DNA from: an uncultured Collinsella sp.
GTDB lineage: Bacteria; Actinomycetota; Coriobacteriia; Coriobacteriales; Coriobacteriaceae
Direction: 5' to 3'
Length of the DNA: 9,180 nucleotides
Assembly: GCA_934655835.1 (NCBI GenBank)
Contig: CAKUHM010000047.1
Span: forward strand, 1 to 9,180
Below are positions 1-6,733 of the stretch, piece by piece. Both the position numbers and the translations under genes were made by a program. Position 1 is the first letter of the stretch. The number at the start of each line of letters is the position of its first letter. The notes under the pieces were generated by a model. The model searched no databases. It was not told where the DNA came from and worked only from the letters and a program-made list of their open reading frames with translations.

Positions 1-11
1 GAGGAATTCGC

Positions 12-716
12 ATGCCTTATTACTATGGATACGGCTTTGGTATCGACCCGCTGTACCTGCTGGTTGTTCTTATTTGTACGGTGCTCGGTCTTGCCGCGCA
101 GAGCTATATCAACTCGACGTACAAGACGTGGTCCAAGGTGCGCTCGGACGGCGATACGGGCGCTGTGGTTGCTCGCCGCATGCTCGATGCCAACGGTTGC
201 AACGCCGTGGGCATCAAGGGCGTTGCCGGCGAGCTCACCGACCACTACAACCCGCAGGACAACAACCTGTATCTGTCTGACGCTAACCGTTCGGGCGGGT
301 CGGTCGCAAGCGTTGCCGTCGCCTGCCACGAGGCGGGCCATGCCGCCCAGCGTCAAAGCGGTTACGCCATGATGAAGGTGCGCAGCGCCCTCGTGCCGGT
401 CGTCAACTTTACCCAGAATACCTGGACGATCGTGCTGCTCATGGGCTTGTTTATGAACATTGCCGGGCTCACGACCCTCGCGCTGGTCTTCTTCTCGTTT
501 AGCGTGCTGTTCCAGCTGGTTACGCTGCCGGTCGAGATCGATGCCAGCCGCCGCGCTGTGGCCTACATTGAGCAGTCGGGAATGAGCTCCAAGCAGGTCA
601 ACGGTGCCAAGAAGGTGCTGACGGCAGCCGCGCTTACCTATGTGGCAGCCGCGCTTACCTCGATCATTCAGCTGCTCTACCTTATGGCTCGTTACAACAG
701 AAACTCCAACCGATAA
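12..716 (+). CDS. YugP-type membrane zinc metallopeptidase
   Basis: A 234-residue membrane protein of the neutral zinc metallopeptidase family related to Bacillus YugP (Zn_peptidase_2). The zinc-binding HEAGH motif is at residues 106-110 and a probable third ligand is Glu175 in the LPVEIDASRRA stretch; both are hallmarks of this family. Hydrophobic segments lie near residues 12-30, 127-150, 152-172 and 203-226, so the active site probably sits at the membrane between helices 1 and 2. The ATG is preceded by GAGG at bases 1-4 with a 7-base gap, and the N-terminus starts with the Tyr/Gly-rich segment and first helix usual for the family, so the gene appears complete although it begins near the window edge. 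It reads toward xseA but is separated from it by a GC-rich hairpin. Its physiological substrate is not established. The family call is firm and the role is open. Confidence 0.88.
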   Translation: MPYYYGYGFGIDPLYLLVVLICTVLGLAAQSYINSTYKTWSKVRSDGDTGAVVARRMLDANGCNAVGIKGVAGELTDHYNPQDNNLYLSDANRSGGSVASVAVACHEAGHAAQRQSGYAMMKVRSALVPVVNFTQNTWTIVLLMGLFMNIAGLTTLALVFFSFSVLFQLVTLPVEIDASRRAVAYIEQSGMSSKQVNGAKKVLTAAALTYVAAALTSIIQLLYLMARYNRNSNR

Positions 717-732
717 CAAATTGGCTCGATGG

Positions 733-762
733 GCGCCGCGGGGATCTGTGTCCCCGCGGCGC
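733..762 (+). terminator. GC-rich hairpin after metallopeptidase gene
   Basis: A perfect 12-bp inverted repeat (arms 733-744 and 751-762, GCGCCGCGGGGA and its complement) with a 6-base loop TCTGTG starts 16 bases after the metallopeptidase stop. The stem is very stable, but no T-run follows it (the next bases are TGTACTATG). It may therefore be a terminator of the U-poor type, an mRNA-stabilising 3' end, or a pause site. The hairpin is seen directly; its terminator function is inference. Confidence 0.4.
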
Positions 763-820
763 TGTACTATGTGTTGGACTTGAATTTGCACAGGGCCGGA
801 GTCCTGTCGCATGATGACGA

Positions 821-827
821 AAGGAGG
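821..827 (+). promoter_or_regulatory. Strong ribosome binding site that decides the xseA start
   Basis: AAGGAGG, a near-perfect Shine-Dalgarno sequence, lies 4 bases before GTG 832. The in-frame ATG codons at 811 and 814 lie upstream of this site and have only a weak GGAG (798-801) before them. This favours GTG 832 as the xseA start, although the 4-base gap is at the short end. Confidence 0.6.
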
Positions 828-831
828 CTGC

Positions 832-2283
832 GTGGCAGGCTGGAATCTAACCGGCAATGCCGTTTCCGCCGAGTTCGACGGGGCGGACGAACAGGAGCGC
901 AAAGAGCTCAGCGTGAGCCAGGCGGTGGAGATCGCCGCCGGCGCGCTCGATGCCATTCCGCAGCTGAGCGTTCTGGGCGAGGTCACGGGTTTCCGTGGCC
1001 CCAATGCCCGAAGCGGGCACTGCTACTTCCAGATCAAGGACGACTCGGCCGCCGTCGACTGCATCATCTGGAAGGGCGCCTATCTTAAGCGCACCTTCGA
1101 TCTGCGCGACGGTATGCAGGTGAGCTTTAAGGGCAGCTTCAATCTTTATAAGCCCACGGGCCGTATGAGCTTTGTCGCCCGTTCGTTCTCGCTGGCGGGG
1201 GAGGGCCTGCTGCGTCAACAGGTGGCACAGTTGGCCGAGAAGCTGCGCCGCGAGGGGCTGATGGACGAGTCCCGCAAGCGTCGCATTCCGGTGTTTTGCT
1301 CGCGCGTGGCGGTCGTCACCTCGCTTTCGGGTGCCGTGATCGACGACGTCAAACGTACGCTGCGCCGTCGCAACCCACTTGTCGAGCTTGTTTGCGTGGG
1401 TGCCAAGGTCCAAGGCGAGGGTGCGCCGGCGGAGCTCATCGAAGGCTTGCACCGCGCCGCTTCCATTACGCCCGCGCCCGACTGCATTTTGCTCGTGCGC
1501 GGCGGCGGTTCCTTCGAGGACCTCATGACTTTTAATGACGAGGAGCTCGCCCGTGCGGTGGCAGCCTGCCCTGTGCCTGTAGTGACAGGTATTGGCCACG
1601 AGCCCGATACCTCGATCTGCGACATGGTGAGCGACCGTCGCGCCTCCACGCCCACGGCGGCGGCAGAATCGGTGGCGCCGGCCATGACAGAGCTGGCCGA
1701 CGTGCTCGAGACGCGCCATCAACGTCTGGGCGCCGCGATGGCATCGATGATCGGGTCGGATCAGGTCGATCTGGAGATGCTCGATCAGCGTGGTCGTCGT
1801 GCCTGGGACACCTATACGGCTCGTCTGGGTGATGCGCTCGATGCGGCTGCATGCCGTCCGTGCCTCAACGACCCGACGTTTATGGTCGAGCGTCGTGAGT
1901 CAGAGCTTGCTTTGACGGCCGACCGTCTGTCCGGTGCCATTACGCGCTCGGTCGGGGCTTTCCGCTCCAACTTTGAGCGTCTGCCCGAGCGTCTGGTCGC
2001 AAGCACTTCGGGGCTTGATGGCAAACGTCATGCGCTCACGCTTGCGAGCTCCCGTCTAGAACACCAGGGGCGCACGATGCTCAGCAAGCCCGCCTCCGAC
2101 TTGGGCCGCGCCGCTGCTTCGCTTGATGCATTATCGCCGCTCAAGGTGCTCGGCCGTGGCTATTCCATCGCGTACAGCGACGACGGCGTGGCTACGAGCG
2201 CCAAGGCGTTTAAGCCCGGTGACGCCATCCGTGTTCGCATGGCAGACGGCAACGTGGCGGCAACCGTCGATACGGTCGAGTAA
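832..2283 (+). CDS. xseA: Exodeoxyribonuclease VII large subunit
   Basis: The large catalytic subunit of exonuclease VII, which degrades single-stranded DNA from both ends in the cytoplasm together with several small XseB subunits. With the GTG start the protein has 483 residues, slightly longer than common homologues. An N-terminal OB-fold DNA-binding domain spans roughly residues 25-115 (LSVLGEVTGFRG, then HCYFQIKDD and CIIWKG). The catalytic domain follows, with RGGGSFEDL from Arg223, FNDEELARA, GIGHEPD at 253-259, and RASTPTAAAE. A long helical, probably coiled-coil region follows, and the usual C-terminal SPLKVLGRGYSI motif begins at Ser435. GIGHEPD has Pro where many homologues have Thr. 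The alternative ATG at 811 would add seven residues. xseB follows 42 bases downstream in the same direction, so the two are almost certainly one operon. Confidence 0.96.
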   Translation: MAGWNLTGNAVSAEFDGADEQERKELSVSQAVEIAAGALDAIPQLSVLGEVTGFRGPNARSGHCYFQIKDDSAAVDCIIWKGAYLKRTFDLRDGMQVSFKGSFNLYKPTGRMSFVARSFSLAGEGLLRQQVAQLAEKLRREGLMDESRKRRIPVFCSRVAVVTSLSGAVIDDVKRTLRRRNPLVELVCVGAKVQGEGAPAELIEGLHRAASITPAPDCILLVRGGGSFEDLMTFNDEELARAVAACPVPVVTGIGHEPDTSICDMVSDRRASTPTAAAESVAPAMTELADVLETRHQRLGAAMASMIGSDQVDLEMLDQRGRRAWDTYTARLGDALDAAACRPCLNDPTFMVERRESELALTADRLSGAITRSVGAFRSNFERLPERLVASTSGLDGKRHALTLASSRLEHQGRTMLSKPASDLGRAAASLDALSPLKVLGRGYSIAYSDDGVATSAKAFKPGDAIRVRMADGNVAATVDTVE

Positions 2284-2325
2284 CCCGCGTTTCATAGCGA
2301 TAAACCTTTAGGAAAGGAAACAGAT

Positions 2326-2592
2326 ATGGCAGAGAAGACCCCGGTCGAGCAGCTTACGTACAAGCAGGCCTCGCAGGAGCTGGAGCTCATTATCCGCAGC
2401 CTGGAGTCGGGCGACATGGAACTCGAGGAGTCGCTCGAGAGCTACACCCGCGGCGTCGAGCTCCTCAAGAGCCTGCGTACCCGCCTGGCCGATGCCGAGC
2501 AGAAGGTTTCGGTGCTCCTTAAGGATGTCGACGGCAACGACGTGCTCGCCGACGGCGAAGCCGCCAACACCGAGGACAACCTCTCGTTCTAA
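2326..2592 (+). CDS. xseB: Exodeoxyribonuclease VII small subunit
   Basis: The small non-catalytic subunit of exonuclease VII, an all-helical protein that binds the extended helices of XseA. The 88-residue product has the family signature from about residue 9 onward: TYKQASQELELIIRSLE, then GDMELEESLESYTRGVELL and RTRLADAEQKV. A short acidic tail follows. The ATG is preceded by an AGGAAAGGAAA purine-rich ribosome site at about 2310-2320. It lies 42 bases behind xseA with no terminator between, matching the conserved xseA-xseB order. Twenty bases after its stop begins the large inverted repeat at 2613, which probably marks the end of this transcription unit. Confidence 0.95.
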   Translation: MAEKTPVEQLTYKQASQELELIIRSLESGDMELEESLESYTRGVELLKSLRTRLADAEQKVSVLLKDVDGNDVLADGEAANTEDNLSF

Positions 2593-2612
2593 CCATCCCA
2601 CAGCTCACTTTG

Positions 2613-2724
2613 GGGTAGTCTTTTTGGGACGGGGCTTTTTTGACTACCTCTTGTCGGCTACCTTGCCGAGCGTCAGGCGCTGGCGAAAAGTAGTCAAAAA
2701 AGCCCCGTCCCAAAAAGACTACCC
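2613..2724. repeat. 112-bp palindromic element with 35-bp perfect arms
   Basis: The arms 2613-2647 and 2690-2724 are perfect reverse complements over 35 bases; the left arm begins GGGTAGTC and ends TTGACTAC. Each arm carries a T-run (or A-run) on either side of a GGGAC-GGGGC core. The 42-base centre (2648-2689) can itself form two small hairpins: CGGC/GCCG at 2655-2668 and CGTCAG/CTGGCG at 2671-2685. The element sits between convergent xseB and the MerR gene, so it could block transcription from both sides. No T-run follows either outer end, so it is not a textbook intrinsic terminator, and no clear target-site duplication is seen. A mobile palindromic repeat (REP/MITE-like) is a likely alternative or additional reading. 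Confidence 0.75.
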
Positions 2725-2795
2725 TGATCTCGTTAGGAACATCGGAGGTGGGCACGGCTTGTCTCTGAGTCCATTTTGGATGAATTGCTCAGATG

Positions 2796-3626
2796 TTATT
2801 GCTGCTCGTTTTCACTGGATTTGACCATTATTTCAAGCGTATGTAAGTATTCATCTTGATTATCAGATATGTACTCACTTACATACCAGAACTCTAGAAG
2901 TGGACCTGCTGCTGTGAGGTGATTCTGGGCCATGAACTCGTTCATCTCCCTCCATACTGCTGGTGTTATTTCTGCTGGGCCAGCAGTTGTTCTGCAGAGA
3001 TAGTTGCCTTCCGGAAAAAACTCACATCCTTTATCTTCGCTTGATCCGAGCGAAAGCAATGTTTTCTTTGCCACTAAGCAGCCATCGGTGCTCATGTGCG
3101 ATGGGTCAAGGATGAAGCATGGAACCGTGTGTATCGAGTCGATTTCCATCCCGAGTTCTTTCATGCGTTTAATGGTGGCGTAGGGAATTATGTCGCCGCT
3201 TAGCTCGTCTTCGCTTACGATGACATATCCTCGGGGTCCCTTATGAACCACCCTCGATTGCTTCTCCTCGCGCGCTCTTAACGACATGGATATATTTTGC
3301 ATGCAATGCTCGATCTTTCGGCGCCGTTGCGATAGCTTTGCAATGGCTGCGTCGATGCTGTCAAGTTCGTTGCTGAACAGCTCAAAGCTTGTTTCGAGTG
3401 AATGGTTGTCTAGGAAAGACCTGATTTCGCTAAGCGTGTAATTCATGTTGAGCATTGACATGATGATGTTAAGCCTGCCGAAATCGTCCTTCCTGTATTC
3501 ACGGTAGGCATTCGCTCCGCGCTTTGGGGCAACTAGACCAATTGACTCGTAATAGCGAAGGGTGTCTGCGCTTACGCCGTAGAGGCCGGCCGTCTGCTTG
3601 ATATTAAGGGAAAACTCGCGTTCCAT
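2796..3626 (-). CDS. MerR-family regulator with BmrR/GyrI-like effector domain
   Basis: A 276-residue transcription factor. Residues 5-75 form the MerR winged helix-turn-helix: SLNIKQTAGLYGVSADTLRYYESIGL, then the wing region around NAYREYRKDD and a second helical unit ending SEIRSFLDN. A helical dimerisation linker runs from about 77 to 122. The C-terminal half resembles GyrI-like small-molecule-binding domains of BmrR-type regulators (GPRGYVIVSEDE, FFPEGNYLCRTTAGP, and the closing EYLHTLEIMVKS). Such proteins bind hydrophobic or cationic ligands and activate promoters with an over-long spacer. The chosen ATG at 3626 has GGAAGGTG just upstream; a TTG at 3659 would add 11 residues with no such site. 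It is divergent from the esterase gene, whose promoter it probably controls. A TAGAAT box at 3672-3677 (- strand) may drive its own transcription. The ligand is unknown. Confidence 0.9.
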   Translation of the reverse strand: MEREFSLNIKQTAGLYGVSADTLRYYESIGLVAPKRGANAYREYRKDDFGRLNIIMSMLNMNYTLSEIRSFLDNHSLETSFELFSNELDSIDAAIAKLSQRRRKIEHCMQNISMSLRAREEKQSRVVHKGPRGYVIVSEDELSGDIIPYATIKRMKELGMEIDSIHTVPCFILDPSHMSTDGCLVAKKTLLSLGSSEDKGCEFFPEGNYLCRTTAGPAEITPAVWREMNEFMAQNHLTAAGPLLEFWYVSEYISDNQDEYLHTLEIMVKSSENEQQ

Positions 3627-3776
3627 GTCACACCTTCCGACTGCCCTAGGGCCACTCAAAACCTTGGAGCTATTCTAATGTTTGTTACACCGTCATTGTC
3701 GGGCAAGCGGTCGTTTTGACGAGGTGAACGGTATTAAGCGCCTGGTTTCCAGTTGGTATTCCATTGAAACACGTCG

Positions 3777-3807
3777 TTGACCTTTGACTTTCTCCAAATT
3801 TTAAGAT
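3777..3807 (+). promoter_or_regulatory. MerR-type promoter of the esterase-transporter unit
   Basis: TTGACC (3777-3782) and TAAGAT (3802-3807) match bacterial -35 and -10 boxes but are separated by 19 bases, the over-long spacing that MerR-family activators correct by twisting DNA. The predicted transcript starts near 3814, about 58 bases before the esterase ATG. The spacer contains short partial symmetry (TTTG at 3783-3786 with CAAA at 3795-3798) but no strong operator dyad. The spacing and boxes are seen in the sequence; activation by the divergent regulator is inferred. Confidence 0.5.
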
Positions 3808-3852
3808 GGCTTCAAGCCAGCTAGCTTAAACCATATCGATCTAGCATCTTAA
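3801..3852. promoter_or_regulatory. Nested dyads around the transcription start, possible operator
   Basis: Several symmetric sequences overlap here. TGGCTTCAAGCCA (3807-3819) is a 13-base perfect dyad with a single central base. AGCTAGCT (3819-3826) is a perfect palindrome. TTTAAG (3800-3805) is mirrored by CTTAAA (3825-3830). TTAAGATG (3801-3808) is mirrored by CATCTTAA (3845-3852). They cover the -10 box and the start of the leader. They could be a binding site for the neighbouring regulator or for a second repressor, or form leader RNA structure. The symmetry is seen; any function is inferred. Confidence 0.35.
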
Positions 3853-3871
3853 TTGTGAGGAAGGACAAGCA

Positions 3872-5362
3872 ATGAAGGTCAAGACTAGGACGGGCATAGT
3901 TTCGGGCAAGACGCTCGATAACGGGGTTGAAGCATTTTTGGGCATCCCCTATGCAAAGCAACCGGTAGGTGATCTTCGCTGGCGTGCCCCCGAGCGCCTT
4001 GACGATTCCGATGAGGAAATTGAATGCGTGGAATTCGGGCATTCTGCCAGGCAGTTTATCGATGAAGTCGAACTCGCTTCGCTTCATGAGCAGGGGGAGG
4101 ATTGCCTGAGCCTTAACGTGTGGGTCAGGGGACACGAGCGCAAGAACCTTCCTGTCATGGTGTATATCCATGGAGGTGCCTACTTCTCAGGCGGATCTGC
4201 CGACCCGCTATATAACGGCTCCAATTTTGCGGCAGCGAAGGATGTCGTTATTGTTTCGATTAACTACCGTCTGAACTTGTTTGGGTCGCTGCTGCTCGAT
4301 TGCCTGCCGGGCGGAGAGGACTACAAAGACGCCGGCTATCTTGCCATTCTTGATCAAATCCGTGCGCTCGAGTGGGTGCATGAGAATATTTCGGCCTTCG
4401 GCGGTGACCCCAATTGCGTCACGCTTTTCGGTGAGTCGGCAGGCTCTTCCAGCCAAGCTCTTCTATCCATTTTGCCAGAGGCAAATAAGTATTTCCAACG
4501 TGCGATTTTGGAGTCCGGCCCTATCCAGCTTTATAAGACCCGTGAGCGCGGCGAGCACTTTGCTCGGGAGTTCGCCGAAATCATGGGATGCAAAACCGCC
4601 CAAGATCTCTTGGCGAAGTCGGCAGACGAGCTCATTGAGGGCATGCAGGTGTGGTGCGATCGTCATACTTACGAAGTGTCGCTAATTTTCTCGCCGGTTT
4701 GCGACGGTACTTTCCTTCCTAAAAAGCCGATGAAGGCCTGGGCGGAGGGCGCAGCCAAGGATATCGATATCATGATTGGGTGTACCGAGGACGAGTTTAC
4801 GTATTTCCATTTCTATTTCGATGACCTTCCCGGATTCTGGCACGGCCAATTCCCGATTCATTTTGATGATCAGATTGATATCGATTACTGGGAGCAAGCA
4901 TATCGAAAGGCATGGCCTGAGCGCGATTTTGCCGAGAATTACACCAATTTTATGAACTCAACCGGTTTCTTTGTCGGCACCGACCTTATGGCTGAAGAGC
5001 AGTCGGCGTTTAAGCCCGTGTACAACTATTTGTTCCGTTATAAATCTCGTGTCGAGGGAATGGGTTCTTGCCACGCAATCGAGGTGCCGTTCGTTTTCAA
5101 GAATCTTGATACCGCGAGTGGTCTGATGTTTACGGGTGACAATCCTCCAGCGCATCTCGCGGATGAAATGAACGATGCGTGGTTCAGCTTTGCGAAGACG
5201 GGCAAACCGTTTGTTGAGGGCAAGGCACCATGGGACCCCTATACCGCTGAGAACCACATTCATATGGTAATTGACGAAAACGAGTGGAAGCCGGTGCATT
5301 CGCTGCATGCCAAAGAAGATTCGGTGTTCCGTCCTATGTACGAGGTACTACTCAACGATTAG
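3872..5362 (+). CDS. Type-B carboxylesterase
   Basis: A 496-residue alpha/beta-hydrolase of the carboxylesterase type-B family (COesterase, the p-nitrobenzyl-esterase/cholinesterase superfamily), which hydrolyses carboxylic esters. The oxyanion-hole motif HGGAYFSGG starts at His100. The nucleophile is Ser189 in FGESAG, preceded by FGGDP at 176-180. The acid is probably Glu308 or Glu306 in GCTEDEF, and the base is His401 in GSCHAIEVPFVF. These positions are close to the triad I recall for Bacillus p-nitrobenzyl esterase. The N-terminal GIPYAKQPVGDLRWRAP and EDCLSLNVW are also typical. No signal peptide is visible, so it should act in the cytoplasm, after import of its substrate or on compounds formed inside the cell. 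AAGGA at 3861-3865 supports the start. It is the first gene of a probable unit with the downstream transporters and is divergent from the MerR gene. The physiological ester is not predictable from sequence. Confidence 0.95.
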   Translation: MKVKTRTGIVSGKTLDNGVEAFLGIPYAKQPVGDLRWRAPERLDDSDEEIECVEFGHSARQFIDEVELASLHEQGEDCLSLNVWVRGHERKNLPVMVYIHGGAYFSGGSADPLYNGSNFAAAKDVVIVSINYRLNLFGSLLLDCLPGGEDYKDAGYLAILDQIRALEWVHENISAFGGDPNCVTLFGESAGSSSQALLSILPEANKYFQRAILESGPIQLYKTRERGEHFAREFAEIMGCKTAQDLLAKSADELIEGMQVWCDRHTYEVSLIFSPVCDGTFLPKKPMKAWAEGAAKDIDIMIGCTEDEFTYFHFYFDDLPGFWHGQFPIHFDDQIDIDYWEQAYRKAWPERDFAENYTNFMNSTGFFVGTDLMAEEQSAFKPVYNYLFRYKSRVEGMGSCHAIEVPFVFKNLDTASGLMFTGDNPPAHLADEMNDAWFSFAKTGKPFVEGKAPWDPYTAENHIHMVIDENEWKPVHSLHAKEDSVFRPMYEVLLND

Positions 5363-5383
5363 TGAAAGAAACCGCAATGGAGT

Positions 5384-5397
5384 GGGCTAATTAGCCC
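5384..5397 (+). repeat. 14-bp perfect palindrome between esterase and transporter
   Basis: GGGCTAATTAGCCC is a perfect palindrome in the 77-base gap between the esterase stop and the first transporter. As RNA it would form a 5-bp stem with an AAUU loop. No T-run follows, so it is unlikely to terminate transcription. It could be a protein site or an mRNA processing or pause structure. Function is unknown. Confidence 0.45.
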
Positions 5398-5439
5398 CGT
5401 TGAATTCAGCTTGAACTATCCCTGCGTAAGGAGAAAGAA

Positions 5440-6657
5440 ATGGCTCAAGAAGAAAAGCTATCGGGTTATCGGTGGATGATCTTATTCGTAGTTTGCCTCA
5501 TTTGCTTCATGGCAAACTTCATGCAATATCAGGTTTCAGCATGGGGTGTCGTCGTGATGACGACTCTCGGCATCGATGCCGGTGGGCTTACCAATCTCAT
5601 GTTGATGCCGATGCTCACCGCTGTGTTTTTGTCGATTCCTGCAGGATCTCTTGCTGATCGCTACGGCGTTAAGCTTGTCGTGTCAATTGGCATGGTGCTT
5701 TCTGCTGTAGGCGGCTTTCTGCGTTATTTCATGATTAATGACTTTACCGTGCAGATCGTTTCGATGTTTATGATCGGCTTTGGCATTGCGGCGCTCAATG
5801 CCAATCTGGCAAAGGTGCTGGGTTCCTGGTTTAAACAGCAGACCTCCCTTGCCGTGGGAGTTTTCTATGCTGCTTCATGTGTGTCCATCGTGATAGCCCA
5901 GGCATTCAGCACTTATTTTCCTACGCTTGACGTGTCTTATCTGGTCGCTGCTATTGCCGAAGCTGTAACTGCTGCGCTGTGGATCTTCTTTATGAGGAAC
6001 GTCCCGGAGGGCGAGCCCATGCCCGAGCCCGAGCCGGTTATGAAGTACATTAAGATTGCCGCTAAGTCGCGCGGCGTTTGGTGCATTGCCTTGGCTTATG
6101 GTCTTACCCTCGCTTCAACCACGGCATATTGTGCAATTCTGCCGTCTGCGCTTGAGCTCGTTCGCGGCGTTGATACTGCCACCGCTGGATCTATGGCAGC
6201 AATTATTACAGTTGGTAGCTTCTTTGCTTGTTTTGCGGGACCGGCTGCCGTCCTCAAGCTCGGTAAGAATAAACCGTTTCTCATTGTAACCACGGTGATT
6301 GCCGCCGTTGTAATGGTTGCAAACTGGTTTTTGCCGCTTGGCACTGTCATGTGGGTTGCTCTCGTCCTCAATGGTTTTATGACCGCTCTTTCTGGCCCCA
6401 TTATTCAGGCAATGACTCCTGATCTTCCTGAGATTGGCGCGAAATATGCCGGTAGCGCTGGTGGAATAATCGGTACTGTCGGCCTTCTCTGCTCCTATTT
6501 TGTTCCCGTTATTGTTTCGTCTATTTCTGGTGACAATTGGACGTTGAACTTTACGATCGAATCGATTCTTTTCCTTGCGAGCGTTTTGCCTATTGCGATG
6601 TTGCCCGAGACTGGTGCGGCGGCAAAAGCCGAGATGCCTGAGACTTCTGAATTATAA
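5440..6657 (+). CDS. Major facilitator superfamily transporter (first of tandem pair)
   Basis: A 405-residue integral membrane protein with about 12 hydrophobic segments. The signature loop between helices 2 and 3 is present as GSLADRYGVK at residues 69-78 (MFS motif A), so it is a secondary transporter of the inner membrane. A hydrophilic central linker, PEGEPMPEPEP at about 189-199, divides the two six-helix halves. Conserved patches shared with its neighbour are NFMQYQV (26-32), ELVRG (239-243) and EIGAKYAGSAGGI (from 331). TAAGGAG at 5427-5433, six bases before the ATG, is an excellent ribosome site. It follows the esterase by 77 bases without a terminator, so co-transcription is likely, suggesting uptake of the ester or export of its products. 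Direction and substrate cannot be read from the sequence. It somewhat resembles anion/nitrate or cyanate-type MFS branches, but I do not assign one. Confidence 0.9.
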   Translation: MAQEEKLSGYRWMILFVVCLICFMANFMQYQVSAWGVVVMTTLGIDAGGLTNLMLMPMLTAVFLSIPAGSLADRYGVKLVVSIGMVLSAVGGFLRYFMINDFTVQIVSMFMIGFGIAALNANLAKVLGSWFKQQTSLAVGVFYAASCVSIVIAQAFSTYFPTLDVSYLVAAIAEAVTAALWIFFMRNVPEGEPMPEPEPVMKYIKIAAKSRGVWCIALAYGLTLASTTAYCAILPSALELVRGVDTATAGSMAAIITVGSFFACFAGPAAVLKLGKNKPFLIVTTVIAAVVMVANWFLPLGTVMWVALVLNGFMTALSGPIIQAMTPDLPEIGAKYAGSAGGIIGTVGLLCSYFVPVIVSSISGDNWTLNFTIESILFLASVLPIAMLPETGAAAKAEMPETSEL

Positions 6658-6674
6658 TTAATCGGTGTTTTGCC

Positions 6675-6716
6675 TGGTCGCGACCTCCAGTTGATATGGG
6701 GGTCGCGACCATTTTT
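6675..6716 (+). terminator. Intrinsic terminator between the two transporters
   Basis: Arms TGGTCGCGACC (6675-6685) and GGTCGCGACCA (6701-6711) pair perfectly. The stem extends inward by one G-U and two G-C pairs, leaving a 9-base loop (6689-6697), and TTTTT follows at 6712-6716. It lies 17 bases after the first transporter's stop. The second transporter's ATG comes only 17 bases after the T-run, so read-through here would set that gene's expression unless it has its own promoter upstream of the hairpin. Confidence 0.85.
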
Positions 6717-6733
6717 AATGTGAGGTTGGTGCA

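Noticed and set aside
729..1088. Open frame starting inside the hairpin at 733-762 and overlapping xseA
   Set aside because: Arg-rich out-of-frame product with no ribosome site and no recognised motif.
847..1722. Long open frame on the minus strand opposite xseA
   Set aside because: A shadow of GC-rich xseA codons; its product is low-complexity His/Arg/Ala-rich, while the + strand frame has all exonuclease VII motifs.
2765..2792. Imperfect hairpin CTGAG-TCCA with TGGA and CTCAG downstream of the MerR gene
   Set aside because: Asymmetric 7-base bulge and no T-run in either direction; not convincing as a terminator.
2492..2824. Open frames on both strands across the 2613-2724 repeat, each encoding similar peptides
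   Set aside because: They give similar peptides only because the repeat is palindromic. They overlap xseB in other frames, lack ribosome sites and resemble no known protein.
3716..3737. TTGACG and TATTAA as a + strand promoter
   Set aside because: The boxes are only 10 bases apart, far too close for RNA polymerase.
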